DNA of 64,000 nucleotides from Nodularia spumigena CCY9414 (GTDB taxonomy: Bacteria; Cyanobacteriota; Cyanobacteriia; Cyanobacteriales; Nostocaceae), in NCBI RefSeq assembly GCF_000340565.2, contig NZ_CP007203.1, forward strand, positions 3,397,929 through 3,461,928, written 5' to 3'. The notes beneath the pieces are model-generated. The model saw nothing but the letters and a program-made list of their open reading frames with translations. It searched no databases and was not told where the DNA came from. The translations under genes were made by a program, and so were the position numbers. Positions 28,933 to 38,221 of the stretch are shown in pieces; position 1 is the first letter of the stretch; every line of letters begins with the position of its first letter.

Positions 28933-29136
28933 ATGAGATTACCTAAACTTTCCCCGCCAGTAAAAAGACCGGATATTATTTATCCTCATCGGTCTGTTGA
29001 TGTGATTCATGGCAGAGTTGAAGACTTAGTTCATATTCGCATGGATTTATTACATGGTGCTAACTATAATGATCCTGCTGCTTTTCAAAATCGCAGTTAT
29101 CAGCAAATTAAGTCCTCTTGTAGATGTATGTTTTAG
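28933..29136 (+). CDS. small protein of 67 residues ending in a Cys pair
   Basis: The frame from the ATG at 28933 reads MRLPKLSPPVKRPDII at the start and ends KSSCRCMF. It lies 119 bp behind the PatA/PatG-type fusion gene on the same strand. The small size, the Cys at the C-terminus and the neighbouring protease-family gene would fit a modified-peptide precursor, but no known core or recognition motif is seen, so this is a guess. It could also be a remnant. The family is not recognised. Confidence 0.4.
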   Translation: MRLPKLSPPVKRPDIIYPHRSVDVIHGRVEDLVHIRMDLLHGANYNDPAAFQNRSYQQIKSSCRCMF

Positions 29137-29150
29137 GAATTATCAAAATT

Positions 29151-29339
29151 ATGAGTAAACAAAAGAAAACCCCCGCAAATTCCAGTCAACCAGAACCTCA
29201 AGCACCAGCAGAAATTGAACGTAAGTTGTTATCTACTGGTTTGGAAGATTATGGTTTTTGGTCACAGGAAATGGCTAGACAAAAAGCTGCACAAACTGAA
29301 CCTGATAAACCTTTCCGTCGTGGTCGTATTTGGTGTTAG
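29151..29339 (+). CDS. small protein of 62 residues, Cys at C-terminus
   Basis: From the ATG at 29151 the protein starts MSKQKKTPANSSQPEPQAPA, a polar Pro/Gln-rich head, followed by a probably helical part and ends RRGRIWC. It is 14 bp downstream of the 67-residue ORF and on the same strand, so the two are likely co-transcribed with the fusion gene. I do not recognise the family. Confidence 0.45.
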   Translation: MSKQKKTPANSSQPEPQAPAEIERKLLSTGLEDYGFWSQEMARQKAAQTEPDKPFRRGRIWC

Positions 29340-29764
29340 TTATTTAAATCTCCAATTTCTTGCATAACCAAAGTTGCTATAGCGATTATCAGTTAAGTGA
29401 GATACAACAACCCCACCCCCAACCCCCTCCCATATCAAAGGTTTATCCTTTTCTTCCCCCCGCAACGGGGGGATTTCGGGGGGTGCGAGGAGGGGGCTAT
29501 GATGTACTTCATTGAAGTGCATACCGCTATAGGGAAGAGCGAGCGCTCTGGTTTTCGCAGAGCTTTCACCCGAATTTCTGACAAAGAAATCAAAGAAAAG
29601 GGTCAAAAACTGCGAAAATGTATATAAATAAAGTATTTCATCTCGCCTCGCCCATAGTGAAGAGCGATTGTTTTATTAATGATTTTTTTCTCTTGTGAGA
29701 AATCCGGGTTACTCATATCATAGGTTTAAGTATAAATGTATAGCTTAAGCTTGTGTATTAAGTA
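29340..29764. other. non-coding spacer
   Basis: Apart from the dispersed repeat at 29408-29500 nothing recognisable is seen. It probably holds the promoter of the pentapeptide-repeat gene. Confidence 0.3.
29408..29500. repeat. dispersed repeat, inverted copy of 61262-61352
   Basis: The stretch contains CCCCAACCCCCTCCCATATC, then AAAGGTTTATCCTTTTCTTC and CCCCCGCAACGGGGGG. The reverse complement of nearly the whole stretch occurs at 61262-61352. The inner GCAACGGGGGGATTTCGGGG part could fold. Confidence 0.8.
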
Positions 29765-30541
29765 ATGTATATGAAAAGCCCAATTTTAGCCACACTTGTA
29801 TTTTTAACTACCATTAGTCTGACCACAACTGCCCAAGCAGCCAACTTTGAACACGTCAGACAGTTATTAGCTACCAAGGAATGTCAAAACTGTGACCTAA
29901 GTAATGCTGGTTTAGTCATGGCTGACTTATCGGGAGCGGATCTAAGCGGTGCTAATTTAACAAATGCTAACCTCAGTCGTGCGAATTTAAGCGGTGCTGA
30001 TTTAAGAGGCGCAAACTTAAGCGGTGCTGGTTTGTTTGGCGTTAACCTCAGCCAAGCTAGACTCAGTGGTGCAAATCTAATGGGTGCTGATTTGAGAAAC
30101 ACCTTTTTAGCCAATACAGAATTTAATGGTGCTTACCTGGATGGCGTTAACTTTCAAGGTGCTATTGGTATACCCATGCAAATTGCTACACCAGAAGAAT
30201 TCTATGCTTTAGGGGTTGCAGAAGCACAAAAAGGTAATCAAAAGCAAGCAATTTATTATTTTGATCAAGCGATCGCATCTCAGCCAGAATACGCAGGTGC
30301 TTACTTAGCCCGTGGTGTTGCTCGTTACCAAATATTTGACCGATCAGGCGCATTCCAAGATGCTCAAACTGCCGAAAAAATGTTTAAAGCCCAAGAAAAC
30401 GAAGTAGGAATCCAAACCGCAGAAGCTTTTATGAAAGAACTACAAACACCCTACTCTGAGAAAGTCAGCACTGGTAAACCCAGCTTTTTCGACTTTGTAG
30501 GCAGTCTTGGCTCAGTTTTGCTCCAGTTTTTACCTTTTTAA
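29765..30541 (+). CDS. secreted pentapeptide-repeat and TPR protein
   Basis: A 258-residue protein. The signal peptide ends in TTAQAA near residue 26. Residues ~40-130 are tandem pentapeptide repeats of the A(D/N)LSG type (ADLSGADLSGANLTNANLSR), which fold as a right-handed four-sided helix. Residues ~148-205 form a TPR-like pair (ALGVAEAQKGNQKQAIYYFD). Cyanobacteria have many such proteins, usually lumenal or periplasmic; the function is unknown. ATG at 29765 or 29771; both give the signal peptide. CNKC-like Cys residues (KECQNC) precede the repeat. Confidence 0.8.
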   Translation: MYMKSPILATLVFLTTISLTTTAQAANFEHVRQLLATKECQNCDLSNAGLVMADLSGADLSGANLTNANLSRANLSGADLRGANLSGAGLFGVNLSQARLSGANLMGADLRNTFLANTEFNGAYLDGVNFQGAIGIPMQIATPEEFYALGVAEAQKGNQKQAIYYFDQAIASQPEYAGAYLARGVARYQIFDRSGAFQDAQTAEKMFKAQENEVGIQTAEAFMKELQTPYSEKVSTGKPSFFDFVGSLGSVLLQFLPF

Positions 30542-30660
30542 ATGGGGGAGTAGGGAGTGGGGAGTAGGGAGTGGGGAGTGGGGAGCAGAGGAGAAGTTTT
30601 TTCCCAATGACCAATGACCAATGACCAATGACCAATGACCAATGACTAATGACTGCTGCT
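30542..30660. repeat. tandem repeats GGGAGTAG and CCAATGA
   Basis: GGGAGTAGGGAGTGGGGAGT units (30544-30592) are followed by at least six CCAATGA heptamers (30608-30655). This is the same STRR type as at 5495. Confidence 0.85.
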
Positions 30661-30737
30661 GAATTATGCTATCTATACATGGGAAAATCAGGTAATACAA
30701 TCGCAATCCCAGCGATGATGGCATGGAAGGAAAAAAA

Positions 30738-32429
30738 ATGTCGGAGAATTTAAGAAGCCAAGTTGTTACCCAAGGAGTGCAGCGATCGCCTAATCGAGCT
30801 ATGCTGCGTGCAGTGGGTTTTAAGGACGAAGATTTTAATAAAGCCATTGTCGGCATTGCTAATGGCTACAGTACAATCACTCCCTGCAATATGGGAATTA
30901 ATAAACTAGCACTAAGAGCCGAAATTGGCGTAAGAGAAGCTGGGGCAATGCCGCAAATGTTCGGTACTATCACCATTAGTGATGGGATTTCTATGGGAAC
31001 CGAGGGGATGAAATATTCCCTAGTGTCACGAGAAGTTATTGCTGATTCCATTGAAACCGCCTGTACTGGACAAAGTATGGATGGCGTTTTGGCTATTGGT
31101 GGCTGTGATAAAAATATGCCAGGGGCAATGCTAGCGATGGCGCGCATGAATATTCCTGCTATTTTTGTTTATGGTGGCACAATTAAACCCGGTCACTACG
31201 ATGGTAAAGATTTAACCGTCGTGAGTTCCTTTGAAGCAGTTGGTCAATACAGCGCCGGTAAAATTGATGGTGATGAACTCTTAGCAGTGGAACGTGAAGC
31301 TTGTCCTGGTGCTGGTTCCTGCGGTGGGATGTTTACAGCAAATACCATGTCTTCCGCTTTTGAAGCAATGGGCATGAGCTTACCTTATTCTTCCACAATG
31401 GCAGCCGAAGATGCTGAAAAAGCCGACAGTACGCAAAAATCAGCAGTTGCTTTAGTAGAAGCCATACGTAAGCAAATCTTACCTCGGCAGATTATCACCC
31501 GTAAATCTATAGAAAATGCCATTTCAGTAATTATGGCAGTGGGTGGTTCCACAAATGCAGTATTGCACTTTTTAGCGATCGCTCGTGCAGCTGGAGTAGA
31601 ACTCACACTAGATGATTTTGAAACCATCCGTGGACGTGTCCCAGTTATCTGTGATTTAAAACCCAGTGGTAAATATGTCGCCACAGACCTGCACAAAGCT
31701 GGCGGAATACCTCAAGTCATGAAAATGTTACTTGTGCATGATTTACTCCACGGCGACTGCTTAACTATCACAGGTAAAACAGTAGCAGAAGTCTTAGCAG
31801 ATATCTCCGCAGAACCACGTACCGACCAAGATGTGATTCGTCCTTGGAATAACCCCATGTATGCTCAAGGACACTTAGCCATCCTCAAAGGCAACCTAGC
31901 CACAGAAGGGGCTGTAGCCAAAATCACCGGAGTTAAAAAGCCGATTATTACTGGCCCTGCACGGGTATTTGAGTCTGAGGAATCCTGTTTAGATGCCATC
32001 CTCGCAAATAAAATTAATGCCGGGGATGTTCTCATAATTCGTTACGAAGGTCCCAAGGGTGGCCCTGGTATGAGAGAAATGCTTGCTCCCACCTCAGCAA
32101 TTATTGGGGCTGGGTTAGGCGATGCAGTAGGTTTAATTACTGATGGGCGCTTTTCCGGCGGTACTTACGGCATGGTAGTTGGTCACGTAGCCCCAGAAGC
32201 AGCCGTTGGTGGTGCGATCGCTCTTGTAGAAGAAGGTGATAGCATTACCATTGATGCCTCTAATCGCCTCTTGCAATTGAACGTCTCAGATGAAGAATTA
32301 GCCCGTAGACGTGCCAATTGGCAACCCCTTCCACCCCGTTACACCAAAGGCGTACTTGCTAAATATGCCAAATTAGTATCTTCTAGCAGTGTTGGAGCAG
32401 TCACAGATTTAGACTTATTTAATGGTTAG
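30738..32429 (+). CDS. ilvD: dihydroxy-acid dehydratase
   Basis: A 563-residue IlvD of the branched-chain amino acid pathway, which dehydrates 2,3-dihydroxy acids to 2-oxo acids with an Fe-S cluster. The three cluster Cys fit [10 protein letters not shown], then [17 protein letters not shown], with the first ligand in ITPCNMGI. Near the C-terminus, [19 protein letters not shown] is the usual end of the active site. The ATG at 30738 has AAGGA just upstream; an earlier ATG at 30723 would add five residues. It is a single gene. Confidence 0.96.
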   Translation: MSENLRSQVVTQGVQRSPNRAMLRAVGFKDEDFNKAIVGIANGYSTITPCNMGINKLALRAEIGVREAGAMPQMFGTITISDGISMGTEGMKYSLVSREVIADSIETACTGQSMDGVLAIGGCDKNMPGAMLAMARMNIPAIFVYGGTIKPGHYDGKDLTVVSSFEAVGQYSAGKIDGDELLAVEREACPGAGSCGGMFTANTMSSAFEAMGMSLPYSSTMAAEDAEKADSTQKSAVALVEAIRKQILPRQIITRKSIENAISVIMAVGGSTNAVLHFLAIARAAGVELTLDDFETIRGRVPVICDLKPSGKYVATDLHKAGGIPQVMKMLLVHDLLHGDCLTITGKTVAEVLADISAEPRTDQDVIRPWNNPMYAQGHLAILKGNLATEGAVAKITGVKKPIITGPARVFESEESCLDAILANKINAGDVLIIRYEGPKGGPGMREMLAPTSAIIGAGLGDAVGLITDGRFSGGTYGMVVGHVAPEAAVGGAIALVEEGDSITIDASNRLLQLNVSDEELARRRANWQPLPPRYTKGVLAKYAKLVSSSSVGAVTDLDLFNG

Positions 32430-32614
32430 CCATTAGTTATTTCCACCAAACAGAGACGTTGTATACAACGTCTCCATAACAGGTTTGGAATTGTTGCAAT
32501 AGAAATGAAAATAGTTGCTGATCATCTTCTTTGCAGCTATATTAAAAAATATTGCCGCACTCTCAAATCCTAAAATAACGTAGTATACTGGGGTTAATCC
32601 TATTTAACCGAAAG
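32430..32614. other. spacer after ilvD
   Basis: AGACGTTGTATACAACGTCT at 32453-32472 is a perfect palindrome soon after the ilvD stop and may serve as a terminator. Nothing else is recognised. Confidence 0.45.
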
Positions 32615-33224
32615 ATGAAATACCTAACCCCAGAACAAGTTTACAAACAATTTGGCTATCACCCTAAGACGACGGCAGAATGGGCTGACTTAGGGAAAAT
32701 AGAATGTATCCGTTCCCCTGGTGGACATCGAAGATATCCAGAGTCAGCATTTATCAAAACAGTCTCAACGGATAAAGAGCGGGTTCTTTATGCCCGTGTC
32801 AGCACAAAAACCCAGTTGTTAGACCTTGACACACAAATAGAATTTTTAGGCAAAACTTACCCAGGATGTCGAGTCGTTAAGGATGTGGCTAGTGGCATGA
32901 ACTGGAAGCGGAAAAACTTTCTTAAATTAATGACTCAAGTTGCTCCCGAATCAAATCTCTGAAATTGTCGTGGGACACAAGGACAGGTTATGCAGATTTG
33001 GCTTTGAGTTCGTTGAGTGGTTTTGCAACCTTCACGGCTGCAAAATTGTTGTGGTAAACAATGCCAAACTATCACCGCACGAAGAGTTAATGCAGGATTT
33101 TATGGCTATCATGCACTGCTTTTCCTCCAAACTTTACTTCCTTAGGGCTTACAAGAAAAAAATAGCCGAAGAGCAAAATATTCATGAAATAAATAGTAGT
33201 CAATACGAGTCAATATGTGTATAG
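32615..33224 (+). pseudogene. IS607-family serine recombinase (TnpA), frameshifted
   Basis: The first ~108 codons give a MerR-like helix-turn-helix (KYLTPEQVYKQFGYHPKT) and the start of the resolvase domain, with the nucleophile Ser in YARVSTKTQLLDLD. Near 32945 the frame changes: the first frame stops at 32962, and the continuation ISEIVVGHKDRLCRFGFEFV runs on in another frame to 33224. Together they make one full-length IS607 recombinase broken by a single frameshift. The usual tnpB partner is absent, so this is a dead transposon copy. Confidence 0.85.
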
Positions 33225-33270
33225 TAGTAGAAGACGTAGTAAACCAAGACGATGAAACTCAAGGTAAAGA

Positions 33271-35206
33271 AGGGAGCAACGCGATTTTGTGAAGTTGGGT
33301 CAAAAAGTAGCGATCGCTAATCATCTTTTTTCAGTACAAAGTAATTTTATTTACAATATATAAACGTATTTACACGATAAATTATCTTGATGAGATATCT
33401 CAAAAAGATTGCTAGTAAATCATTTGACGATTATTTCCAAAATTTTCTGTAATATCTCTTGAATGTTTGGTATCAATTACAGCAGAAAATAAATTAAAGG
33501 AAGAATTAAAGTATAAAATTTATTACCCAGTTGGGGATTTGATCAAAGAATTAAAAATAGAATCACAAAAATTATCCCAAGTTTTAGCTATCCATTGACA
33601 ACGCAGATGTAACATAATTTCTGCATTATTTTGTAACCAAAACTTACTGTTTCCTTTCATGCGTAAATTAACAACTTGACGAATTAAACTTTCAACTGCG
33701 CCACTACCAAGAGGAAGCTTTTGAGATGCCACCTCGTTATATTTTAACAGCCTCCTTCTATAGGCTTTTAAAATATAATTTCGCTCTCGCACTAAAATTT
33801 TACAGCGTTCTCCAGTCGCGCCAGAGATAAATTCACCCATGTTTCTCATTAAATCTAGCGTTTGCCCTTTCTTTAAAGCTTTTCGAGCTTTTTTAAACCA
33901 TAATTGACTTTCATTATCTGTACTAAAAGCAGCATCAGCAAAATCTTTTAAATGTGATACAGCGTGATACAAATCTAATAATTGATAAGTTTCGGATGGA
34001 CATTTTAGCTTTTTTAATAACGGGGGAATGTGTATCCATATCCACTCTGCACCATCGGCAATCAATAACACCTGTTTAGCTTGGCTTATCCCCAAATTTA
34101 CTAAGTACATTTCTAAAATTTTCAGAAACTCTTTATAACCGGAATATGTGCCATCATTAGTAATAGGTATTGCTGATGTTCTAATTTTTTTACCTTGTTC
34201 ATTTACGACATAAATTGTTAGTAACTTTGGCTCCATCCATTCACCGACAAAGCCATGACGGTTTGTTTTGCTACTGGGTCTACCTTTTTTATTAAACCTA
34301 ATTTTAGTTCTTCCACCATCTACAGCGATGACAACTCGTTGGTCTTTGAGAACATTACTATCAGATAAGTTATCCATCTCCAGATGTAATATTTTCGATT
34401 GGCGAAGATTAATACCAATTTTACCAAAAAGGTAAGTCAGACGTTCGATTCGTTTTAAACTAACATTTATTCCCCAATCTATCAGAGTCGAATGTGCTGC
34501 ATCAAAAGAACTTGCTATTGTACCATATTTGGCAATTGTTGACCAAACCAAAGGGGTAATACCTTCAGACATCCCTAGCCACTTTAAAAACGGACAAAAT
34601 CCTTGATTTGAGGTTTTGATTTTTTGCTTATTGAGTGAAGAACTATCAGATTTTTTACTTTTCGGATTTCGTTCAAGTACATAAGGTAAGTTTAAAGTTA
34701 CTTCGACATTTCCAATTGTTACTATTTGTCGCTTTTTATAACCATGTTTTTGTGTTTTTGTGCTTCTCCATCCTTGTGTTTGAGCAACAGAGTAGTCAAG
34801 AATCTTCGGTGATATCGAAAGATTATATAATAAAATAGCCATACATTGTCCAGCTAAAATGAGTGCCTGAACTCTAATTTCTTCTTCTCGCTCTTTGAGC
34901 TTTTTCCCATCCCATTCTGGGATATTCGCAAAATCTAAAAGTTTTGTAGCATTCGATTGAAAAGTTTTTATTGATGTATTTAAATCAAGACTTGCACATA
35001 TATTTTTTGTCATAAAAGGCAGATATTCCCTATCTAAAAACACTATTTAAAGGGAATTTTACCTTTTTTTGTCGCCATTACAGAACAGGTAGGAAGTATT
35101 TATGTATTTATACGCAACATTAAGTGATAAATTTATTTTGCTACTGAGAAGAGGTTATTGGCGATCGCTACTTTTTGACCCAACTTCACAAAATCGCGTT
35201 GCTCCC
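33271..35206. mobile_element. insertion sequence, 1936 bp, with 46-bp perfect terminal inverted repeats
   Basis: 33271-33316 and 35161-35206 are perfect inverted repeats of 46 bp beginning GGGAGCAACGCGATTTTGTG. Beyond the perfect part, similarity continues imperfectly for about 40 bp inward on each side. Between them is one DDE transposase gene. No clear target duplication was seen. The right end cuts a GUN4-domain gene. Confidence 0.85.
33523..35013 (-). CDS. DDE transposase (ISKra4-like)
   Basis: A ~496-residue transposase. The expected acidic residues are visible as IAVDGGRTKIR, LLIADGAEWIW and GSGAVESLIRQVVNLRMKG, the pattern of the ISKra4 group. The N-terminus resembles a DNA-binding region with a Lys-rich linker near residue 130-150. 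The ATG at 35013 is chosen; a GTG at 35043 would add ten residues. It fills the interior of the insertion sequence. The frame is intact, so the element may be active. Confidence 0.8.
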   Translation of the reverse strand: MTKNICASLDLNTSIKTFQSNATKLLDFANIPEWDGKKLKEREEEIRVQALILAGQCMAILLYNLSISPKILDYSVAQTQGWRSTKTQKHGYKKRQIVTIGNVEVTLNLPYVLERNPKSKKSDSSSLNKQKIKTSNQGFCPFLKWLGMSEGITPLVWSTIAKYGTIASSFDAAHSTLIDWGINVSLKRIERLTYLFGKIGINLRQSKILHLEMDNLSDSNVLKDQRVVIAVDGGRTKIRFNKKGRPSSKTNRHGFVGEWMEPKLLTIYVVNEQGKKIRTSAIPITNDGTYSGYKEFLKILEMYLVNLGISQAKQVLLIADGAEWIWIHIPPLLKKLKCPSETYQLLDLYHAVSHLKDFADAAFSTDNESQLWFKKARKALKKGQTLDLMRNMGEFISGATGERCKILVRERNYILKAYRRRLLKYNEVASQKLPLGSGAVESLIRQVVNLRMKGNSKFWLQNNAEIMLHLRCQWIAKTWDNFCDSIFNSLIKSPTG

Positions 35207-35415
35207 AAGCGTCCTTGACTATAATCTGCCCACAAATCATCAATCATTTTTAAGTCTGATGGAGGCAATTCGTATTCATCAACATCTAAGTCTCGCATCC
35301 ATTGCTCTTTTTCTCTGACTGTAATTTTTAGCAATAGTGCTTGGGTTTCGTGGTCGGCTTTTCTCCATTTCTTGGCAGCAAGAAAATCCTCTAGTCGTGT
35401 ATAGATGATTGTCAT
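35155..35415 (-). pseudogene. GUN4-domain fragment ending in the insertion sequence
   Basis: The first ~70 residues from the ATG at 35415 match the start of a GUN4 domain: YTRLEDFLAAKKWRKADHET, then MIDDLWADYSQGRLG. At 35206 the reading frame enters the IS inverted repeat, and the last ~17 residues (ATRFCEVGSKSSDRQ) come from it. GUN4 domains bind tetrapyrroles; this one lacks most of the bilin-binding surface. The rest of the gene was not found at the other IS end. Confidence 0.65.
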
Positions 35416-35509
35416 GTTTCTCTGGTACGATTCATTTTAAATATATTATCGATCAAATTTTGGTAAAATAAATAAGCCCAGTACCGTGAATATACTAGGA
35501 AAATCAAAT

Positions 35510-35546
35510 GTTTCAGTCCCCTTGCGGGGAATATTTTAGCGGAAAG
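35510..35546 (-). CRISPR. solitary CRISPR-type repeat
   Basis: A 37-nt unit, GTTTCAGTCCCCTTGCGGGG plus 17 more bases ending GGAAAG on the + strand. Its reverse complement has the same CCCCGCAAGGGGAC core and ends in ACTGAAAC, comparable to the ACGGAAAC end of the array at 59201. Only one copy is present. Confidence 0.7.
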
Positions 35547-35710
35547 TATTTTCTGACCAAGAAATAAACCTGAAACACTGATAACAGAAACAGTGGAAAC
35601 GCTATAACTATTGAATTATCAAGGTTCTGGCGATTTGGCGAACCCCCCAGGGTTTTTGACCTCACTAGAGGTCTGCCAAAAATCAAGCTAATAAAAATCA
35701 TAAACCGATT
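35547..35710 (-). promoter_or_regulatory. relic CRISPR leader next to the solitary repeat
   Basis: Read on the minus strand, this contains GACCTCTAGTGAGGTC-type dyads, CCCTGGGGGGTTCGCC and an AT-rich end that runs straight into the repeat, an arrangement I know from leaders of cyanobacterial arrays. The call rests on position and composition only. Confidence 0.5.
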
Positions 35711-35789
35711 ATTTGAGCTTGTCCAGTATTTTATCAAACATCACAGCCGAGACATTTCTATACAGCTTGGGGGTAGGGATGCGATGAAT

Positions 35790-36044
35790 TTACTCAACAC
35801 CATCCTGGTTTAATTCCTGCTGAAACTCAGAAATTGACCTTGTAATACTAGCCTTTTTTAACAATGGCTTCAGCCGAGCATGATCATAAATTTGATTGAG
35901 TTGTTCAACCAATTCGGGAGGAACATGATTAAATCGAGCTTCTAAAACTATAGCAATAGCCTGATGTCTACCTTCTGCTATGCTTATGCGTTCTATGCTT
36001 GTGATATATCTCGTGTCTTGTTCCACCTCAGATTTTTTGATCAT
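35790..36044 (-). pseudogene. C-terminal fragment duplicated from the Rpn-type gene
   Basis: The 84 codons read IKKSEVEQDTRYITSIERIS, then VPPELVEQLNQIYDHARLKP and a terminal ISEFQQELNQ, which match the C-terminal ~85 residues of the complete gene at 36028-36984. It overlaps the end of that gene by 17 bp. It is a tandem partial duplicate lacking the catalytic domain. Confidence 0.6.
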
Positions 36045-36984
36045 CTGTGTCTGTATCTTCCTGGTTTAATTCCTGCTGAAACTCAGCAATTGACGCTGTG
36101 GTGACAGCTTTTTCCAATAGCTGATTCAGCGATTCAATATCATATAACTTATTGAGTTGTTCCACTAATTCAGGAGGAACATCTTGAAATCGCAGTTTAA
36201 GTATCTTAGCTATAGACTGCTGGGTAGCCTCTGCTATACCTATGCGTTCTATGCTTGTTATGTATCTCATCTCTTTTTCAGCCTCAAAACGCTTCAATTC
36301 AGTTTTGAAATTCAAGTCTAAATCCGGTGGTAAAGTCATTAATCTGTCCAGCAACCGGAATAGCTGAGAGATTTTATCTCTACTATAGCCTAACTCATAC
36401 ATTCGTTTAATCAGGCTCAACTTCCAGCGCAATCGACCTGTTAAATCTTGAGTTGTAGCTTGTGTCCGCAGGTGCGCCATCACCAGTACAGCAAAAGGAC
36501 TATCACTTTGTTCTAATTCTAACCAACGGGCTTCATAGTCCAGTAGTTTCACAATGGGAAATTGCAGACTCAGCCGACATCCCCAGCGTTCATAACTGTA
36601 TTCTTGCGATCGCCAACTTGGTTGATTATCCCCCAAAATTGCCAAGCTCACAACTTCTTGGTTATAACGGTCAAAAATTCTGTAATGGTACGAAAACATC
36701 CGTTTAGCAAAGTTGGGATCAACTTGACTTTGAATTTCCAAATGTACCAACAGCCAGGTTTCCTTTCCATCATTTAGCCAAATTTTAATCAGCTTATCGA
36801 CGACTTGCTTACCAACCTCAGATTCTCTCATCAATTGCTGAAGTTCTTTGTCAAGAAACTCATAGCCTCGCGTCCAGTCAATTTCTGCTTGAATTTCTGG
36901 AAAAAAGAATGCTAGAAACGCTTCAAAATATTGTTCTACACCTTCCTTCCAAGCACCATCATAGTCGGCTCGTACTTCACTCAC
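36028..36984 (-). CDS. Rpn-family PD-(D/E)XK nuclease / putative transposase
   Basis: A 318-residue protein of the Rpn/transposase_31 type, frequent in cyanobacteria with DUF4351-like C-termini. The nuclease-like core is LLVHLEIQSQVDPNFAKRMF, in which an E-x-Q replaces the usual E-x-K, followed by YHYRIFDRYNQEVVSLAILG. Related E. coli Rpn proteins stimulate RecA-independent recombination. The ATG is at 36984. Pieces of the same gene lie at 35790 (C-terminus) and 43531 (middle), on both sides of the decayed CRISPR locus. Confidence 0.75.
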   Translation of the reverse strand: MSEVRADYDGAWKEGVEQYFEAFLAFFFPEIQAEIDWTRGYEFLDKELQQLMRESEVGKQVVDKLIKIWLNDGKETWLLVHLEIQSQVDPNFAKRMFSYHYRIFDRYNQEVVSLAILGDNQPSWRSQEYSYERWGCRLSLQFPIVKLLDYEARWLELEQSDSPFAVLVMAHLRTQATTQDLTGRLRWKLSLIKRMYELGYSRDKISQLFRLLDRLMTLPPDLDLNFKTELKRFEAEKEMRYITSIERIGIAEATQQSIAKILKLRFQDVPPELVEQLNKLYDIESLNQLLEKAVTTASIAEFQQELNQEDTDTDDQKI

Positions 36985-37104
36985 AGTTATTTCTAGTCAA
37001 AATAGCAAAAATATCATAACTCACATCTTGCACCTAACCCATTGGAAAAAGCCTCTTCCAACACCCGTGTATGATGTAGCTATTGATGGAAAAACACCGC
37101 AGCA

Positions 37105-37410
37105 ATGACTACCTACAACATCGAATTCAAAGACGGGATATTACGAGTGAGATTTGGCGAACCTGCTCAGAACGATCAAATTGTCAAGGATGCAGCCGCG
37201 CGACTTGAGGAAATGACAACATCGGGAGAACTCACAGGAGGACAACTGCTAAAGATTAACGGACCGATTTCTATACCTGTAGCCTTTGTTTTAGCTCACA
37301 AACTTAGTCATATTTACGGTGCTATTGGTTTATTTGACCCTAAAATAGGCAAATATGTAATTTCTATCACACATAATCCTGCCTATAAACTCGGTGATTT
37401 AATTGATTGA
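37105..37410 (+). CDS. csx3: Csx3 (Crn3-type ring nuclease), stand-alone
   Basis: A 101-residue Csx3. The key region is INGPISIPVAFVLAHKLSH followed by YGAIGLFDPKIGKYVISIT and NPAYKLGDLI, in which the conserved His and Asp occur. Csx3 proteins degrade the cyclic oligoadenylate signal of type III CRISPR systems and so switch off CARF effectors. It is the first gene of the decayed III-A locus. A second Csx3, fused to an ATPase, lies at 55658. Confidence 0.85.
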   Translation: MTTYNIEFKDGILRVRFGEPAQNDQIVKDAAARLEEMTTSGELTGGQLLKINGPISIPVAFVLAHKLSHIYGAIGLFDPKIGKYVISITHNPAYKLGDLID

Positions 37411-37492
37411 TAGCTTTTAGATAGCGCTAAAAAAAACCGAATATATACGTAAATTGCCATAATTTTGGCAAAATTTCAACATACTTATCATT

Positions 37493-37690
37493 GCAAAACT
37501 TGATAGTCAGTTCCATACTCAAGGAGATATAATTAATACTGTTTTGCCGTTGCTAACTGGTGGTATTCATTACTTCGCACGGTTGTAGGTGGGTTTGCAG
37601 AGAAACGATTAACACAAGGGGCGCTGACGATTCCAGTTCATATAGATTTTGCAGTTTCAGTAATGGAAATATTTTATGGTGATAAGTTCT
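37493..37690 (+). pseudogene. frameshifted gene remnant overlapping the cas10 fragment
   Basis: Two frames together make a peptide of about 65 residues: DIINTVLPLLTGGIHYFAR in one frame (to 37585) and, after a +1 step, EKRLTQGALTIPVHIDFAVS in the next, ending at a TGA at 37690. The stop overlaps the start of the next gene (37676), as in an operon. The family is not recognised; an accessory gene of the III-A locus is a fair guess. Confidence 0.45.
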
Positions 37691-38221
37691 GAAAAGGTTG
37701 CATTACAGGTTATTCAACAGGCGATTTCAGCTTTGGCTAAATGGGCTAATTTTGCTCATCCTTCTCTAGATAATCTAGATAAAAATGAGTTTCCAGAAGT
37801 TACTAGAGCAAAGGAAATATTAGATTGGAAACCAGAGACAAAAGTTGAAATATTAAGCTTAGTATTTGACAGCGTAAACTTATCTGATAAACCTCAGAAA
37901 GAAACAACAAAACATTATCATCCACTCAAAGCAATTGATAATGATGATAAAGAATATCCTGATATTCCTTATCCCTTAAATTCCGCACCTACTTCAGAAC
38001 AACAGCAAGCCTTTAAAACAGAGATTAATGACGCACTTTCAAAATATCTCAAAGATAACTGGGAAAACCTATCTTTATTGATGCTGATATTAGAAAAATT
38101 TGGCTCATGTCTGAGTTTTGGTGAAGCGGATGTAGCCTTTCCCAATACTCAAGCACTTTTAGATAACTTCAGAAGTTTACGCGAGTATATACAGCGACTA
38201 TTACCAGGGAATGAATCATGA
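37676..38221 (+). pseudogene. N-terminal Cas10/Csm1 fragment joined to the end of another csm gene
   Basis: The 181-codon frame looks like the N-terminal part of a Cas10: a helix-rich start (VALQVIQQAISALAKW), then DNWENLSLLMLILEKFGSCL, the segment that precedes the HD/palm part of Csm1-type Cas10. It then ends with ~25 residues (LLDNFRSLREYIQRLLPG) that do not look like Cas10 and stops in an ATGA overlap with csm4. The palm domains with GGDD, csm2 and csm3 are all missing. I infer one in-frame deletion from inside cas10 to the end of the gene upstream of csm4. Confidence 0.65.

Noticed and set aside
35513-35737. Minus-strand open frame of 74 codons
   Set aside because: It runs over the solitary CRISPR repeat and its leader; composition is not protein-like.
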